A stretch of 64,000 nt of DNA from an uncultured Clostridia bacterium (GTDB taxonomy: Bacteria > Bacillota > Clostridia > Lachnospirales > Lachnospiraceae): contig CAMFVG010000110.1 in the NCBI GenBank assembly GCA_945992055.1, positions 1 through 64,000 of the forward strand, written 5' to 3'. The notes beneath the pieces were generated by a model. That model did no database searches, had not been told where the DNA came from, and saw nothing but the letters and a program-made list of their open reading frames with translations. Shown one piece after another: positions 41,848-52,019 of this stretch (position 1 is its first letter; each line of letters begins with the position of its first letter). The translations under genes were made by a program, and so were the position numbers.

Positions 41848-42699
41848 TTACACTACTTCATTCAGAAAAACTTTTTTACCTTGCAGATCCCGGATCATTT
41901 CCGGATGCAACACTTTCGCCATAATCATCGGTTTCTTTTCTGTCCCATAACCAACACACAACACTTCCTCTGTATCCGTTCTTGTTATATGAAAGATAGC
42001 CTGTCGAAGAATCTTCTCTTCGTAAAATAAAGGCTCACGAATTTCCTTCTTTTCTCCTGAAAAGAAACAAAACACCCCTTCTATTTTTTCATTACGTTTT
42101 GCTAAAAGAATGCCACCATTTTCACTTTGATGTTCTTCCAACAACGTTTGATAGTACCCTGTATCTCTCCAAGTAACAATATCTTTATCTTTCAAACAAG
42201 CATTTGCAAAAACTGCAATATCTTTACAATCTTGTTTGTCGGCAAGTACAAAGCAAATTTCACTATCTATTTCCCTTGTTCCCATAAATCGTCCGCTTTC
42301 CTGATTATATACAAATGTAAAGCCAAAGGGTTTATAGATATCCTCTGATGCCGGCATCAAAAATGTGAATGGTTCGTTTCTGTCTTTCATCACCTGCATG
42401 GCATGATTTAACAATTTTGCCATGAATCCTTTTCTACGATATCTTTCATCCGTAGCAACAGCAACAATATAATGTGTCTGATAAATCTGTTCCCCTATCC
42501 GCATTGTATATGGATTAAGATGAAGCATAGCTACAATCTCATCATTATCTTCTATCACATAAATCTCATTATCTCTAATTTTGACAGAATAATAATAATC
42601 TAAAAACTGCTCTGTGTCTTCTGTGAAAATTTCTTCCCAAAGTTTCCTGGTTTGAATATGCTCTTCTTTTTTTAACTTACGAACACTTCTATCTTTCAT
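41848..42699 (-). CDS. GNAT family N-acetyltransferase
   Basis: VAVATDERYRRKGFMAKLLNHAMQVM acetyl-CoA motif; start MKDRSVRKLKKEE 1 nt after the ispF stop. Confidence 0.88.
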   Translation of the reverse strand: MKDRSVRKLKKEEHIQTRKLWEEIFTEDTEQFLDYYYSVKIRDNEIYVIEDNDEIVAMLHLNPYTMRIGEQIYQTHYIVAVATDERYRRKGFMAKLLNHAMQVMKDRNEPFTFLMPASEDIYKPFGFTFVYNQESGRFMGTREIDSEICFVLADKQDCKDIAVFANACLKDKDIVTWRDTGYYQTLLEEHQSENGGILLAKRNEKIEGVFCFFSGEKKEIREPLFYEEKILRQAIFHITRTDTEEVLCVGYGTEKKPMIMAKVLHPEMIRDLQGKKVFLNEVV

Positions 42700-42700
42700 C

Positions 42701-43243
42701 TTATTGTTTTCTACAACCTCCACAACCGGCACAACCTTCTTCCTCTTCAATCTTATAGCTTGTAAAATTAGTCAGTTTCTCAATGGCGCAGATTGCTTGT
42801 GAAGAAATCCCCTCTCCAGTTCCTGTGAAACCAAGCCCTTCCTCTGTGGTTGCCTTTATATTGATTTGGTCTAACTCAATACCAAGTACCTCTGACACAT
42901 TTTTTCTCATTTTTTCAATATGTGGTGCCATCTTCGGTCGTTGTGCAACAATGGTGGCATCAATATTCTCGATTACATAGAAATTTTCGTCTAAAATTTC
43001 ACCAACATGAGCAAGCAGTTTCAAACTGTCAGCACCTTTATACGCAGGGTCTGTATCCGGAAAATGTTTGCCTATATCACCAAACGCCGCTGCACCTAAG
43101 AGTGCATCCATAATAGCATGCACCAAAACATCTGCATCCGAATGACCTAAAAGCCCTTTCTCGTAAGGAATCTTGACTCCTCCGAGAATCAAATCTCTAC
43201 CTTCTACTAATTTATGCACATCGTATCCTAAACCAACTCTCAT
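42701..43243 (-). CDS. ispF: 2-C-methyl-D-erythritol 2,4-cyclodiphosphate synthase with Cys-rich C-terminal extension
   Basis: [62 protein letters not shown]; tail [11 protein letters not shown]. Confidence 0.94.
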   Translation of the reverse strand: MRVGLGYDVHKLVEGRDLILGGVKIPYEKGLLGHSDADVLVHAIMDALLGAAAFGDIGKHFPDTDPAYKGADSLKLLAHVGEILDENFYVIENIDATIVAQRPKMAPHIEKMRKNVSEVLGIELDQINIKATTEEGLGFTGTGEGISSQAICAIEKLTNFTSYKIEEEEGCAGCGGCRKQ

Positions 43244-43308
43244 AAAAAACCTCTCTCTGATTCTTATAATAATTTAGTATATCACGTTTTCCTGTTGCTA
43301 TAAAGAAA

Positions 43309-43335
43309 AAAAGAGATTCAAATGAATCTCTTTTT
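43309..43335 (-). terminator. Terminator after tRNA-Met
   Basis: AAAAAGAGATTCATTTGAATCTCTTTTTTT on the minus strand. Confidence 0.8.
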
Positions 43336-43337
43336 AG

Positions 43338-43411
43338 TAGCGGGAACTGGATTCGAACCAGCGACACTACGGGTATGAACCGTATGCTCTAGCCAACTGA
43401 GCTATCCCGCC
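43338..43411 (-). tRNA. tRNA-Met(CAT)
   Basis: GGCGGGATAGCTCAGTTGGCTAGAGCATACGGTTCATACCCGT...GGTTCGAATCC; anticodon loop TTCATAC. Confidence 0.93.
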
Positions 43412-43426
43412 ATATATTGATTGAAA

Positions 43427-43499
43427 TGGGACCAATAGGGCTCGAACCTATGACCCTCTGCTTGTAAGGCAGATGCTCTCCCAGCTGAGCTATGATCCC
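43427..43499 (-). tRNA. tRNA-Val(TAC)
   Basis: GGGATCATAGCTCAGCTGGGAGAGCATCTGCCTTACAAGCAGAGGGTCATAGGTTCGAGCCCTATTGGTCCCA. Confidence 0.94.
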
Positions 43500-43585
43500 A
43501 TATATAAGCGGGCTGTTTTCGCAACCCGCTTTGCTAGTATACTATTATGTATCACTACTTGTCAACACTTTTTGAAAAATATTTT

Positions 43586-44371
43586 TTATTTACTATGGTA
43601 GTTTTTAAGAAACTGTTTCGTCCTCTCTTCCTTCGGACTATCAAACACTTGACTTGGTGTTCCTTGCTCCAAAATATACCCATCATCCATAAACACTACT
43701 TGGTCAGATACCTCTTTCGCAAACGACATTTCATGGGTTACAATAATCATTGTATGATTATTATCCGCCAATTCTTTGATTACTTTTAAAACCTCTCCGG
43801 TAAGTTCCGGATCCAAAGCTGATGTCGGTTCATCAAAGCATAAGATATCCGGGTCTAATGCAAGTGCTCTTGCAATTGCCACACGTTGGCACTGACCTCC
43901 CGAGAGTTGATGCGGGTAATTATTCATCCGATTTTCCAACCCCATCTGTGTCAAAAGAGAGACTGCCTGTTCTTTGATTTCTCTATGTATTTCTTTCTTT
44001 CTTGCTTTATAATCCGGAAGTTCCTCTGCCAACAGTTCCTTTGCCAACATCACATTCTGTAATGCTGTATACTGCGGGAACAAATTGAAGGACTGAAACA
44101 CCAGTCCAAAATGCAATCTCTTTTTTCTAATTTGCGTTTCAAGTTGTGTCGTCAAATCTCCTGCATCAAACAGTGTTTCTCCATTTACTCGAATCACCCC
44201 TTTGTCCGGATGCTCTAAAAAATTAAGACATCTAAGAAGGGTTGTTTTTCCACTGCCCGAAGAACCAATAATGGAAACCACTTGTCCTTTTTCTAAAGAA
44301 AAACTAACATCTTTCAAAACTTCAGTGCGTCCAAAACTTTTATGTATATGTTCAACTTCTAAAATTGCCAT
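43586..44371 (-). CDS. Polar amino-acid ABC transporter ATP-binding protein
   Basis: [20 protein letters not shown] Walker [17 protein letters not shown] signature; operon with permease and SBP. Confidence 0.94.
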   Translation of the reverse strand: MAILEVEHIHKSFGRTEVLKDVSFSLEKGQVVSIIGSSGSGKTTLLRCLNFLEHPDKGVIRVNGETLFDAGDLTTQLETQIRKKRLHFGLVFQSFNLFPQYTALQNVMLAKELLAEELPDYKARKKEIHREIKEQAVSLLTQMGLENRMNNYPHQLSGGQCQRVAIARALALDPDILCFDEPTSALDPELTGEVLKVIKELADNNHTMIIVTHEMSFAKEVSDQVVFMDDGYILEQGTPSQVFDSPKEERTKQFLKNYHSK

Positions 44372-44387
44372 CTATAACGCACCTCCC

Positions 44388-45074
44388 TTATCGAAAATAA
44401 TCCAGTTTTTTCTCTAAACGTCCGAGAAGAACAGTAAGAATTCCACTGAATATCAAATAGTACACGCCCGTAAAGAAAAGTGGCCAAATGGCGCCCGAAA
44501 TACCTTGCGAGCCTTTAAGAAAAGCCTGCCCTGCCCAAATAATCTCCTGAAGTGCAATAATACGGGCAAGAGAGGTATCTTTTACCAAGGTGATAATCTC
44601 GTTTGACATCGGTGGTATAATTCGTTTTACCATCTGAAGTAATTTGACTTTGAAAAATATCTGACTCTTTGTCATACCAAGAACCAGGCCTGCTTCTTCC
44701 TGACCTACCGGGACACTCTGTATTCCTCCGCGATATATTTCGGAAAAATAACATGCATAGTTAAATATAAATGCAACTGCAGCCGCGAAAAAACGTCCCG
44801 TTTCTCCACTTCCCCAAATTGGTTTTCCAAGCACCAAACCAGGAAAATAGTAGAAAATCAAAAGTTGAATCATGAGAGGCGTACCTCTCACGATCCAAAC
44901 AATAATCTTCGTTATAAAACTTAATGGTTTAAATCGGGACATTGAACCAAACGTAATAATGAGCCCTAGAGGCACTGCCCCAATCAAAGTTGCAAAGAAC
45001 AGTTTCAAGGTTTGCAAAAAGCCAACATTTAACGACTGTACAACAATCGGAAATTGTTCCAACATAAGTTCCAT
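44388..45074 (-). CDS. Polar amino-acid ABC transporter permease
   Basis: HisM/GlnP-type TM protein; WIVRGTPLMIQLLIFYYFPGL, EIYRGGIQSVPVGQEEAGLVLGMTKSQ. Confidence 0.93.
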   Translation of the reverse strand: MELMLEQFPIVVQSLNVGFLQTLKLFFATLIGAVPLGLIITFGSMSRFKPLSFITKIIVWIVRGTPLMIQLLIFYYFPGLVLGKPIWGSGETGRFFAAAVAFIFNYACYFSEIYRGGIQSVPVGQEEAGLVLGMTKSQIFFKVKLLQMVKRIIPPMSNEIITLVKDTSLARIIALQEIIWAGQAFLKGSQGISGAIWPLFFTGVYYLIFSGILTVLLGRLEKKLDYFR

Positions 45075-45098
45075 ATGTAATCCTGCTTTCTAAATATC

Positions 45099-45881
45099 TT
45101 ATTGCTCAATAATAGATTCTTGCACACCGTACTGTTTTGCGCATTTCATCATAGAACCATCTTTATAAGAATCTGCAAAGAATTTATTTAAAGCATCAAC
45201 AAGGTCAGAACCTTTACGGAATCCAACACCATATTCTTCGCTGTTAAGACTTACCGTATATGTCAAATCAGCATATCCTGTGCCTTCACCGATCATAGCA
45301 CCTGCCATAAGCAAGTCGATAACTGCTGCATCAGATGTTCCGCTCTTCACTTCTAAAAGTGCATCAGACTGCGCTTTCACTGGTGTACACTCTAATTCCA
45401 ACGCATTCACTTCTTTTTCTCCTGCGCTTCCTGCTTCCACTGCAAACTTAAGACCTGAAAGACTGTCAACGTCTTTGTATTTGTCTGCAACATCCTTGTT
45501 TACAACAACAACCTGTGCATTATTGCAATATGCATTTGAACAATCCATTGCAGATTTCACTTCATCTGTCAATGTCATACCATTCCATACGCAATCGATG
45601 GTTTTTCCATCTAGTTCCATTACCTTGTTATCCCAATCGATTTCTACAAATTCAACTTTTACACCAAGGCTCTTTGCAAATGCTTTTGCCATATCTGCAT
45701 CGAATCCGATCCATTCACCGTTGTCATCTTCATAATCCATCGGAGCAAAATCAGTAATACCTACCACCAATACTCCCTTTTCTTTAACAGCTTCCATATC
45801 TGTCTGCTCTTTAGCAGAACCACAAGCCACAAGTGAAAGAACCATAATGGCACTCATTAAAAATGTAATTATTTTTTTCAT
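45099..45881 (-). CDS. Amino-acid ABC transporter substrate-binding lipoprotein
   Basis: Lipobox MVLSLVACGS; VGITDFAPMDYEDDNGEWIGFDADMAKAFAK. Confidence 0.93.
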   Translation of the reverse strand: MKKIITFLMSAIMVLSLVACGSAKEQTDMEAVKEKGVLVVGITDFAPMDYEDDNGEWIGFDADMAKAFAKSLGVKVEFVEIDWDNKVMELDGKTIDCVWNGMTLTDEVKSAMDCSNAYCNNAQVVVVNKDVADKYKDVDSLSGLKFAVEAGSAGEKEVNALELECTPVKAQSDALLEVKSGTSDAAVIDLLMAGAMIGEGTGYADLTYTVSLNSEEYGVGFRKGSDLVDALNKFFADSYKDGSMMKCAKQYGVQESIIEQ

Positions 45882-45970
45882 AATAAAAATCTCCTTTTAA
45901 TAATTTTGAATACTTTCTAATGTTAACGAATTAGCAGAGTAAAGTCAAGTGTTTTTTATAAAAAGAATCA

Positions 45971-46045
45971 TCGGAAGTACCTAAAGGTACTTTCCGAGAT
46001 TGTAAGCGGTCGCCAAATTCTCGAGCAAGCTCCGACTTTGGCTCG
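45971..46045. repeat. Two adjacent stem-loops in the gdhA/ABC-transporter spacer (candidate interspersed element)
   Basis: Minus strand GCCAAAgtcgGAGCttGCTCgagaaTTTGGC and TCGGAAAGTACCtttaGGTACTTCCGA. Confidence 0.5.
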
Positions 46046-46057
46046 TCGCCACCACAA

Positions 46058-46099
46058 AAAAATGCGTTATCTGTGCACTTCCACAGACAACGCATTCTC
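46058..46099 (-). terminator. Terminator after gdhA
   Basis: AATGCGTTGTCTGTGG-aagtg-CACAGATAACGCATTTTTTT on the minus strand. Confidence 0.85.
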
Positions 46100-46115
46100 T
46101 TATTTGTGCTTCTAA

Positions 46116-47468
<1,353 letters not shown>

Positions 47469-47488
47469 TCATCTTATATTCAGAAAAC

Positions 47489-49579
47489 CTATTCCTCTAC
47501 AACATCTCTCATAGAGAAACTGATTCTTCCCATTTTGTCTTTTCCAAGGCAAACAACTTTTACTTTGTCTCCCAATGTAAGAACATCTTCTACATGCTTG
47601 ATTCTTTCTTTGGAAATTTTAGAAATGTGTACCATTCCTTCTTTTCCAGGCGCAAATTCGATAAATGCACCAAATTCCTTGATACTGATTACAGTTCCTT
47701 CAAATACCATACCTGCTTCAAAGTCAGTTACAATAGTTGCAATCATTTTCATTGCTTCTTCCATCTTTTCTGCATCTGTTCCACAAATAGAAACTGCACC
47801 GTCATCTGTGATATCAATCTTAACACCGGTTTGCTCAATGATGGCATTGATTGTTTTTCCTCTTTGTCCAACAACATCACCGATTTTAGCCGGATCAATC
47901 TGCATAGATTGAATCTTCGGAGCATACTGTCCAACTTCCGGACGTGGCTCTGCAATAGCTTTAGACATAACTTCATCTAAAATATATGTTCTTGCTTTCT
48001 TTGTACAAGCAATTGCTTCTTCAATAATCGGTCTTGTGAGTCCATGAATCTTAATATCCATCTGAATAGCTGTAATACCCTTATGTGTACCCGCTACCTT
48101 AAAGTCCATATCTCCAAAGAAATCTTCCAAGCCTTGAATATCGGTAAGTACCAAATATTCATCATCCGTATCCCCTGTTACAAGTCCTGCTGAAATACCT
48201 GCAACTGCTGCTTTGATCGGAACACCTGCTGCCATAAGCGACATACTTGATGCACAAATACTAGCTTGTGAAGTAGAACCATTTGACTCAAATGTTTCTG
48301 ACACTGTACGGATTGCATATGGGAATTCCTCTTCGCTAGGAAGTACCGGAACCAATGCTCTCTCTGCCAACGCACCGTGACCAATTTCACGACGTCCAGG
48401 TCCTCTAGAAGGTTTTGTTTCACCAACAGAGTAAGCCGGGAAATTGTAGTGATGCATATATCTCTTTGATGTTTCTGCTTCATCTAAACCATCTAATTTT
48501 TGAGCTTCTGATAAAGGTCCCAATGTTGTAACGGTACAAATTTGAGTTTGTCCACGTGTAAACATTGCAGAACCATGTACTCTAGGAATAATATCTGTTT
48601 CTGCTGCAAGTGGTCTGATTTGATCAATTGCTCTACCATCCGGACGTTTGTGATCTTTTAAAATCATCTTACGTACTGTTTTCTTTTCATATTGGTAGAT
48701 TGCTTCGCCTAAAATTGCCAACCACTCTTCGTTGTCAGCAAAGGCTTCTTCTAATTTTTCTGTAATAACACGAATATTTTCTTCTCTTACTTGTTTTTCA
48801 TCTGTAAAGACTGCAACTTCCATTTCTTCCGGTGTTACAATTTCTTTCATTGCCGCAAACAATTCTTCCGGAACTGCACAACTTGTATATGTGTGTTTTT
48901 CTTTTCCACATGCTGCAACAATTTCATCAATGAATTTAATAACTTCCTGGTTTACTTCGTGAGCAGCAAAAATTGCTTCGATCATTTTTGCTTCCGGAAC
49001 TTCATTTGCACCGGCCTCAATCATAATAACCTTTTCTCTGGTAGATGCAACTGTCAACTGCATATCTGATACAGCTCTTTGCGCTGCATTCGGGTTAAAT
49101 ACAAATTCTCCGTCAATCAATCCTACTTGTGTAGTAGATGTCGGTCCATCAAACGGAATGTCTGAAATTGCTGTTGCAATAGCAGAACCTAACATTGCAG
49201 TCAATTCCGGTGTACAATCCGGGTCAACTGACATAACCATGTTATTTAATGTAACATCGTTTCTGTAATCTTTCGGGAACAATGGTCTCATTGGTCTGTC
49301 GATTACACGTGAAGTAAGGATTGCATTTTCAGATGCTTTTCCTTCTCTTTTGTTAAATCCACCCGGGATTTTTCCCACTGCATACATTTTTTCTTCATAT
49401 TCAACACTTAATGGGAAGAAATCAATTCCTTCTCTTGGCTTTTCTGAAGCTGTTGCTGTAGATAACACTACTGTGTCACCATAGTGCAAAAGAACTGCAC
49501 CATTTGCCTGTGCCGCTACTCTTCCGATATCTGCGCGAAGAGTTCTGCCGGCCAATTCCATTTCAAATTGTTTAAACAT
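47489..49579 (-). CDS. pnp: Polyribonucleotide nucleotidyltransferase (PNPase)
   Basis: MFKQFEMELAGRTLRADIGRVAAQANGAVLLHYGDTVVL; C-terminal KH and S1 domains. Confidence 0.96.
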   Translation of the reverse strand: MFKQFEMELAGRTLRADIGRVAAQANGAVLLHYGDTVVLSTATASEKPREGIDFFPLSVEYEEKMYAVGKIPGGFNKREGKASENAILTSRVIDRPMRPLFPKDYRNDVTLNNMVMSVDPDCTPELTAMLGSAIATAISDIPFDGPTSTTQVGLIDGEFVFNPNAAQRAVSDMQLTVASTREKVIMIEAGANEVPEAKMIEAIFAAHEVNQEVIKFIDEIVAACGKEKHTYTSCAVPEELFAAMKEIVTPEEMEVAVFTDEKQVREENIRVITEKLEEAFADNEEWLAILGEAIYQYEKKTVRKMILKDHKRPDGRAIDQIRPLAAETDIIPRVHGSAMFTRGQTQICTVTTLGPLSEAQKLDGLDEAETSKRYMHHYNFPAYSVGETKPSRGPGRREIGHGALAERALVPVLPSEEEFPYAIRTVSETFESNGSTSQASICASSMSLMAAGVPIKAAVAGISAGLVTGDTDDEYLVLTDIQGLEDFFGDMDFKVAGTHKGITAIQMDIKIHGLTRPIIEEAIACTKKARTYILDEVMSKAIAEPRPEVGQYAPKIQSMQIDPAKIGDVVGQRGKTINAIIEQTGVKIDITDDGAVSICGTDAEKMEEAMKMIATIVTDFEAGMVFEGTVISIKEFGAFIEFAPGKEGMVHISKISKERIKHVEDVLTLGDKVKVVCLGKDKMGRISFSMRDVVEE

Positions 49580-49606
49580 ATCTATTCTCCTTTTTCTTCT
49601 TTGACC

Positions 49607-49680
49607 GAGTTGTCCGAAACTACTGAAAAAACCACCATATTCCACTGATAGTCTTTTCAGTGGTCTCGGCTCGTCAACTC
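49607..49680 (-). promoter_or_regulatory. Long hairpin in the pnp 5' leader
   Basis: Minus strand GAGTTG...CAACTC outer stem and CCGAGACcACTGAAAA / TTTTCAGTaGTTTCGG inner stem (15 of 16 paired). Confidence 0.65.
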
Positions 49681-49788
49681 AGCCCATAATCTTAGATATT
49701 ATAGCACACATTATTTCGGCTTGCAAGTTTTATACCCGCAAAAGAAAAGTGGTATTTTTCTTTGTTTTGAAAAACACCACTCATTGTT

Positions 49789-50817
49789 CTATTTCATATA
49801 TTCATCCGGGAAATACGCGCGCGTACACGCTACCCTTCCATGCTCATCTTTTACTGTGATGCGGAAATATCCCCATTTCGGGTCCACATCAAATGTAGCC
49901 TCCGTAACCAATTCTCCATGCTCTGCCAACGCCGAAAAAGCGACTCTTTTATCAAATTTGACCGAAACTTGATCTGCCCCGGAGCATGTAATATGAATCT
50001 TCCCATCCTCAATGTAAAGATCATAAATTTCCGGACCATCAGAAGCATACATATCACCATTTAGAAGCGCTTTGGCCACTGCATCATACTCTAATTTTTC
50101 TGCTTTAATCATTGTCCATGCAAGTCCCATTCCATATGGCCCCGGATTCTCCGGTGCAGCACCATGGTTGTCGTCTCCGCCGATCACAAAGATTCTCTTT
50201 CCGCTCTGCAGCATCTCATCATACACACGTGGTGTATAGTCCTCATGACCGCATAGGATACCGCTTCCATTATAGAGTTCAAGCGCATGTAAATTCTCAT
50301 AGTTTGTATAATATGTGTAATCTTCTCTTGACCATCCCACATGATTCAGCGTTACAAAAAATCCTCTGTCTCTTGCAATCTTTGCCACTTCGCTGATGCA
50401 CTCCGGTGTGTAATCTCGAATATAATCTGGATCTTCCTCATGAAATTGCACCATATCACGATAATTCACTGCATTGCCAAACAAGTATGCTGTGCGATGC
50501 CATACCGGATGTTTCACAATGTCCTTATCTAATGCAATAAAACAAAGGTCACATCGCCCTGTATTTAAAATCGGATTGTTTCCACGCCATGCAATCCACT
50601 CCATTTCAAAGCCATTCAACGCCAAAAACTTATCATCTGTCAAATCATTGTGCGGGATGAATACATCATGGTCCGTAAATGCCACAATATCGTATCCATG
50701 CTTCGAATAAACTTCCTTAATTTCCTCCGGAGTTTTTATTCCGTCGGAAAACATTGTGTGATTATGTAAATTTGCTTTATAAAAACTACCACCCTTCGGT
50801 AAAAGATATGTTCTCAC
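49789..50817 (-). CDS. PHP-domain metal-dependent phosphoesterase (copy 1)
   Basis: NLHNHTMFSDGIKTPEEIKEVYSKHGYDIVAFTDHD; GTG start (AGGAGG-N7-GTG) by comparison with copy 2. Confidence 0.85.
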   Translation of the reverse strand: MRTYLLPKGGSFYKANLHNHTMFSDGIKTPEEIKEVYSKHGYDIVAFTDHDVFIPHNDLTDDKFLALNGFEMEWIAWRGNNPILNTGRCDLCFIALDKDIVKHPVWHRTAYLFGNAVNYRDMVQFHEEDPDYIRDYTPECISEVAKIARDRGFFVTLNHVGWSREDYTYYTNYENLHALELYNGSGILCGHEDYTPRVYDEMLQSGKRIFVIGGDDNHGAAPENPGPYGMGLAWTMIKAEKLEYDAVAKALLNGDMYASDGPEIYDLYIEDGKIHITCSGADQVSVKFDKRVAFSALAEHGELVTEATFDVDPKWGYFRITVKDEHGRVACTRAYFPDEYMK

Positions 50818-50841
50818 GTTCCATCCTCCTAGCATTCATAC

Positions 50842-51867
50842 TTACATGATGTTTTCCGGGAAATATGCATTCGTGCATGCACGTCTTCCGCACTTATCTG
50901 TAATTACAATTCTAAAGTATCCCCAGTCCTTGTTAAAACCAAATACTGCTTCTGTAATTGCTTTTCCCTCTTCTGCAAAAACTCTCTGACCGACTCTGTG
51001 CTGCGTCTTACAAATAATATGCACTGCCTCCGAAAATTTCACATATAACTTGTCATCTTCTATATACATCTCATAAATTTCCGGTCCTTCTGTGGAATAA
51101 AATTGCCCCTTTTCCATTGCTGTTGTAATCGCTCTATAGTCCAACTTATCCGCTTTAATCATGGTCCATGCAAGTCCGGAATCAGAATAACGCGAATCCT
51201 CTGGCATAGCATTGTGGTTCTCATCTGCACCCACACCATAAATCCGCTTTCCGGTATTTAAAATATCATCGTACACGCGTGGATTGAAATCATCATGTCC
51301 CATCTGTATACTACTTCCATTGAACATCTCAATCGCATTCATACCATCGTATCGCGTATAATTCATATATCCTTCTCGCGAAAGCGTTGGATGGTTTAAA
51401 ATAACATAAAACCCTTTCTTTCTAGCTGTTTGCATGAGATATGAAATACATTCCACTGTATAACTTCTGCGGTAATTTGTCTCGTTTTCATCCGTTTGAA
51501 TCAATGCCTTAATTTCTTCACGAATATGCTCTTGATACAGTCTACGATGCCATAAAGGTTGGAAAATCGTATCGTCCTCTAATGCAATTAGGCTGAAATC
51601 ACAGCGTTTCACCTCATACTCTTCGTGAGCACCATAGGTAGCTACCACATCCACTTCCATACCATTCAGTGCCAAAAAGTCATCATCTGTCAAATCATTA
51701 TGCGGAATAAATGCATTGTGGTCTGTAAACGCCACAACAGAGTACCCTTTCTGCTTATAAATGTCCTTAATTTCCTCCGGTGTTCTGTTTCCGTCGGATA
51801 TGGTTGTATGGCAGTGCAGGTTTGCTTTATAAAAGTTGCCCGTTTCCGGCAAAAGATATGTTTTCAT
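50842..51867 (-). CDS. PHP-domain metal-dependent phosphoesterase (copy 2)
   Basis: MKTYLLPETGNFYKANLHCHTTISDGNRTPEEIKDIYKQKGYSVVAFTDHN; collinear with copy 1. Confidence 0.87.
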   Translation of the reverse strand: MKTYLLPETGNFYKANLHCHTTISDGNRTPEEIKDIYKQKGYSVVAFTDHNAFIPHNDLTDDDFLALNGMEVDVVATYGAHEEYEVKRCDFSLIALEDDTIFQPLWHRRLYQEHIREEIKALIQTDENETNYRRSYTVECISYLMQTARKKGFYVILNHPTLSREGYMNYTRYDGMNAIEMFNGSSIQMGHDDFNPRVYDDILNTGKRIYGVGADENHNAMPEDSRYSDSGLAWTMIKADKLDYRAITTAMEKGQFYSTEGPEIYEMYIEDDKLYVKFSEAVHIICKTQHRVGQRVFAEEGKAITEAVFGFNKDWGYFRIVITDKCGRRACTNAYFPENIM

Positions 51868-52019
51868 ACTTATATCCTCCTAATATAGAGACCTATTATC
51901 ACTTATAGATATGATATCACACCCAACTTGATTTTCAACATTTTTTTGCCTTTTCTTGCTATTTATTTCGTCCCATGTTAAGATATCCGTTGGAAATGAA
52001 TCCATGGAGGTAAATATAA

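Noticed and set aside
41655-41924. 89 aa plus-strand ORF
   Set aside because: Overlaps the T-box leader and the end of the GNAT gene on the other strand; not coding.
43505-43532. Hairpin AGCGGGTTGCGAAAACAGCCCGCT next to tRNA-Val
   Set aside because: Possible weak terminator or processing site of the upstream ABC operon; no T-run, so not called as a feature.
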